From contig JAAUPH010000166.1 of assembly GCA_012035435.1 (NCBI GenBank), positions 1 to 5,973 of the forward strand: 5,973 nt of DNA. The letters are read 5' to 3'. This stretch comes from Sphingopyxis sp. (GTDB lineage: Bacteria > Pseudomonadota > Alphaproteobacteria > Sphingomonadales > Sphingomonadaceae). Of the stretch, positions 5,633 to 5,973 are shown piece after piece; positions within the stretch are counted from its first letter, which is position 1, and each line of letters starts with the position of its first letter. A model generated the notes under the pieces. That model ran no database searches. It had not been told where the DNA came from and saw only the letters and a list, made by a program, of their open reading frames with translations. The position numbers and the translations under genes are program-made.

Positions 5633-5973
5633 TCAGCGGGCCTTCAAGCGCTCAACCAGCGACCAAAGGGCCGGAATAAGTGCCGCGGCAAGCGCGATTT
5701 TCACCGCGTCACCCAGAAGGAATGGCGTTACGCCCCAGGCCATGACGGGCTTGTCCCAGCCGACAACCGTGCCAAGCCATGCCGCCCCGAGCGCGAAAAT
5801 TACTGCGTCTGCGGCCACCATGGCCCCGAACAGCTTAAACGGGTTGCGGCCCCAACCTTTTTCAACCGCAAGGCCCACAATAATGGCCGCCACCAGATAG
5901 CCGGCCAGATAGCCGCCCGTCGGGCCTGCCATATAGGCAAGGCCAATGCCTTTTTCCGGCGTTCCGGCAAAGA
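5633..5973 (-). CDS. bioY: Biotin transporter BioY, C-terminal part (start beyond right edge)
   Basis: This is the substrate-binding membrane S component of the ECF-type biotin uptake system, which works alone or with an energising module. The 112 residues in the window begin FAGTPEKGIGLAYMAGPTGG. They contain the family signature GPTGGYLAGY, the conserved GWDKPVMAWGVTPFLLGDAVK segment and three hydrophobic stretches that fit the last membrane helices. BioY proteins are usually about 185-190 residues, so roughly 75 N-terminal residues lie outside. An internal ATG at 5932 is not the start, because the conserved sequence continues upstream in frame. The stop is TGA at 5635-5633. This is ordinary chromosomal backbone beyond the integration site. 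Confidence 0.92.
   Translation of the reverse strand, partial: FAGTPEKGIGLAYMAGPTGGYLAGYLVAAIIVGLAVEKGWGRNPFKLFGAMVAADAVIFALGAAWLGTVVGWDKPVMAWGVTPFLLGDAVKIALAAALIPALWSLVERLKAR

Noticed and set aside
5361..5900. Plus-strand 179-codon frame
   Set aside because: It crosses the tRNA-Gln gene, the terminator-like repeat and the antisense of bioY.

Overview
The window looks like a junction between an alphaproteobacterial chromosome and an integrated mobile element inserted at a tRNA-Gln gene. The host guess rests on GC-rich codon use, the style of the BioY and integrase proteins, and a tRNA promoter of the TTGAC type. No 16S or other marker gene is present, so the genus cannot be named. Every gene I can support is on the minus strand, so it reads from right to left; the long plus-strand frames are antisense shadows.

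Right side (about 5375-5973), chromosomal backbone: the C-terminal part of bioY, the biotin-binding S component of an ECF transporter, runs off the right edge. It is followed by a perfect 12-bp inverted repeat, a TTGACG-17-TATTGC promoter and a complete tRNA-Gln(TTG) with an encoded CCA end. A hairpin plus T-rich tail (5301-5336) probably ends the tRNA transcript.

Middle (about 2709-5374), recombination module: a very long tyrosine recombinase (about 714 aa, all catalytic residues present) has its start facing the 3' end of the tRNA. This is the classic layout of an integrative element that uses a tRNA as attachment site, with the element body extending left and out of the window. The 158-bp integrase leader carries two 11-bp direct repeats. 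The 363-bp gap behind the integrase holds a hairpin terminator made from tandem GCCAAAAC repeats, two operator-like dyads and a possible 44-codon ORF that overlaps the next gene by GTGA.

Left side (1-2708), cargo: a DUF3987-like P-loop ATPase (YfjI-type, related to primase-helicase proteins of mobile elements) is split into two frames. Next comes an unrecognised gene, also split into two frames and running off the left edge. Each break is repaired exactly by removing one base from a four-base homopolymer (TTTT at 1760-1763, CCCC at 625-628), and a possible third case lies at a six-G run near the start of the ATPase gene. The integrase, tRNA and bioY segment are intact. So either the cargo is decaying by single-base expansions or the sequence has homopolymer errors; reads would decide.

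I see no convincing new system. The observations most worth checking are the paired frameshifts, the element boundary, the unusual integrase architecture and the structured 2709-3071 control region.
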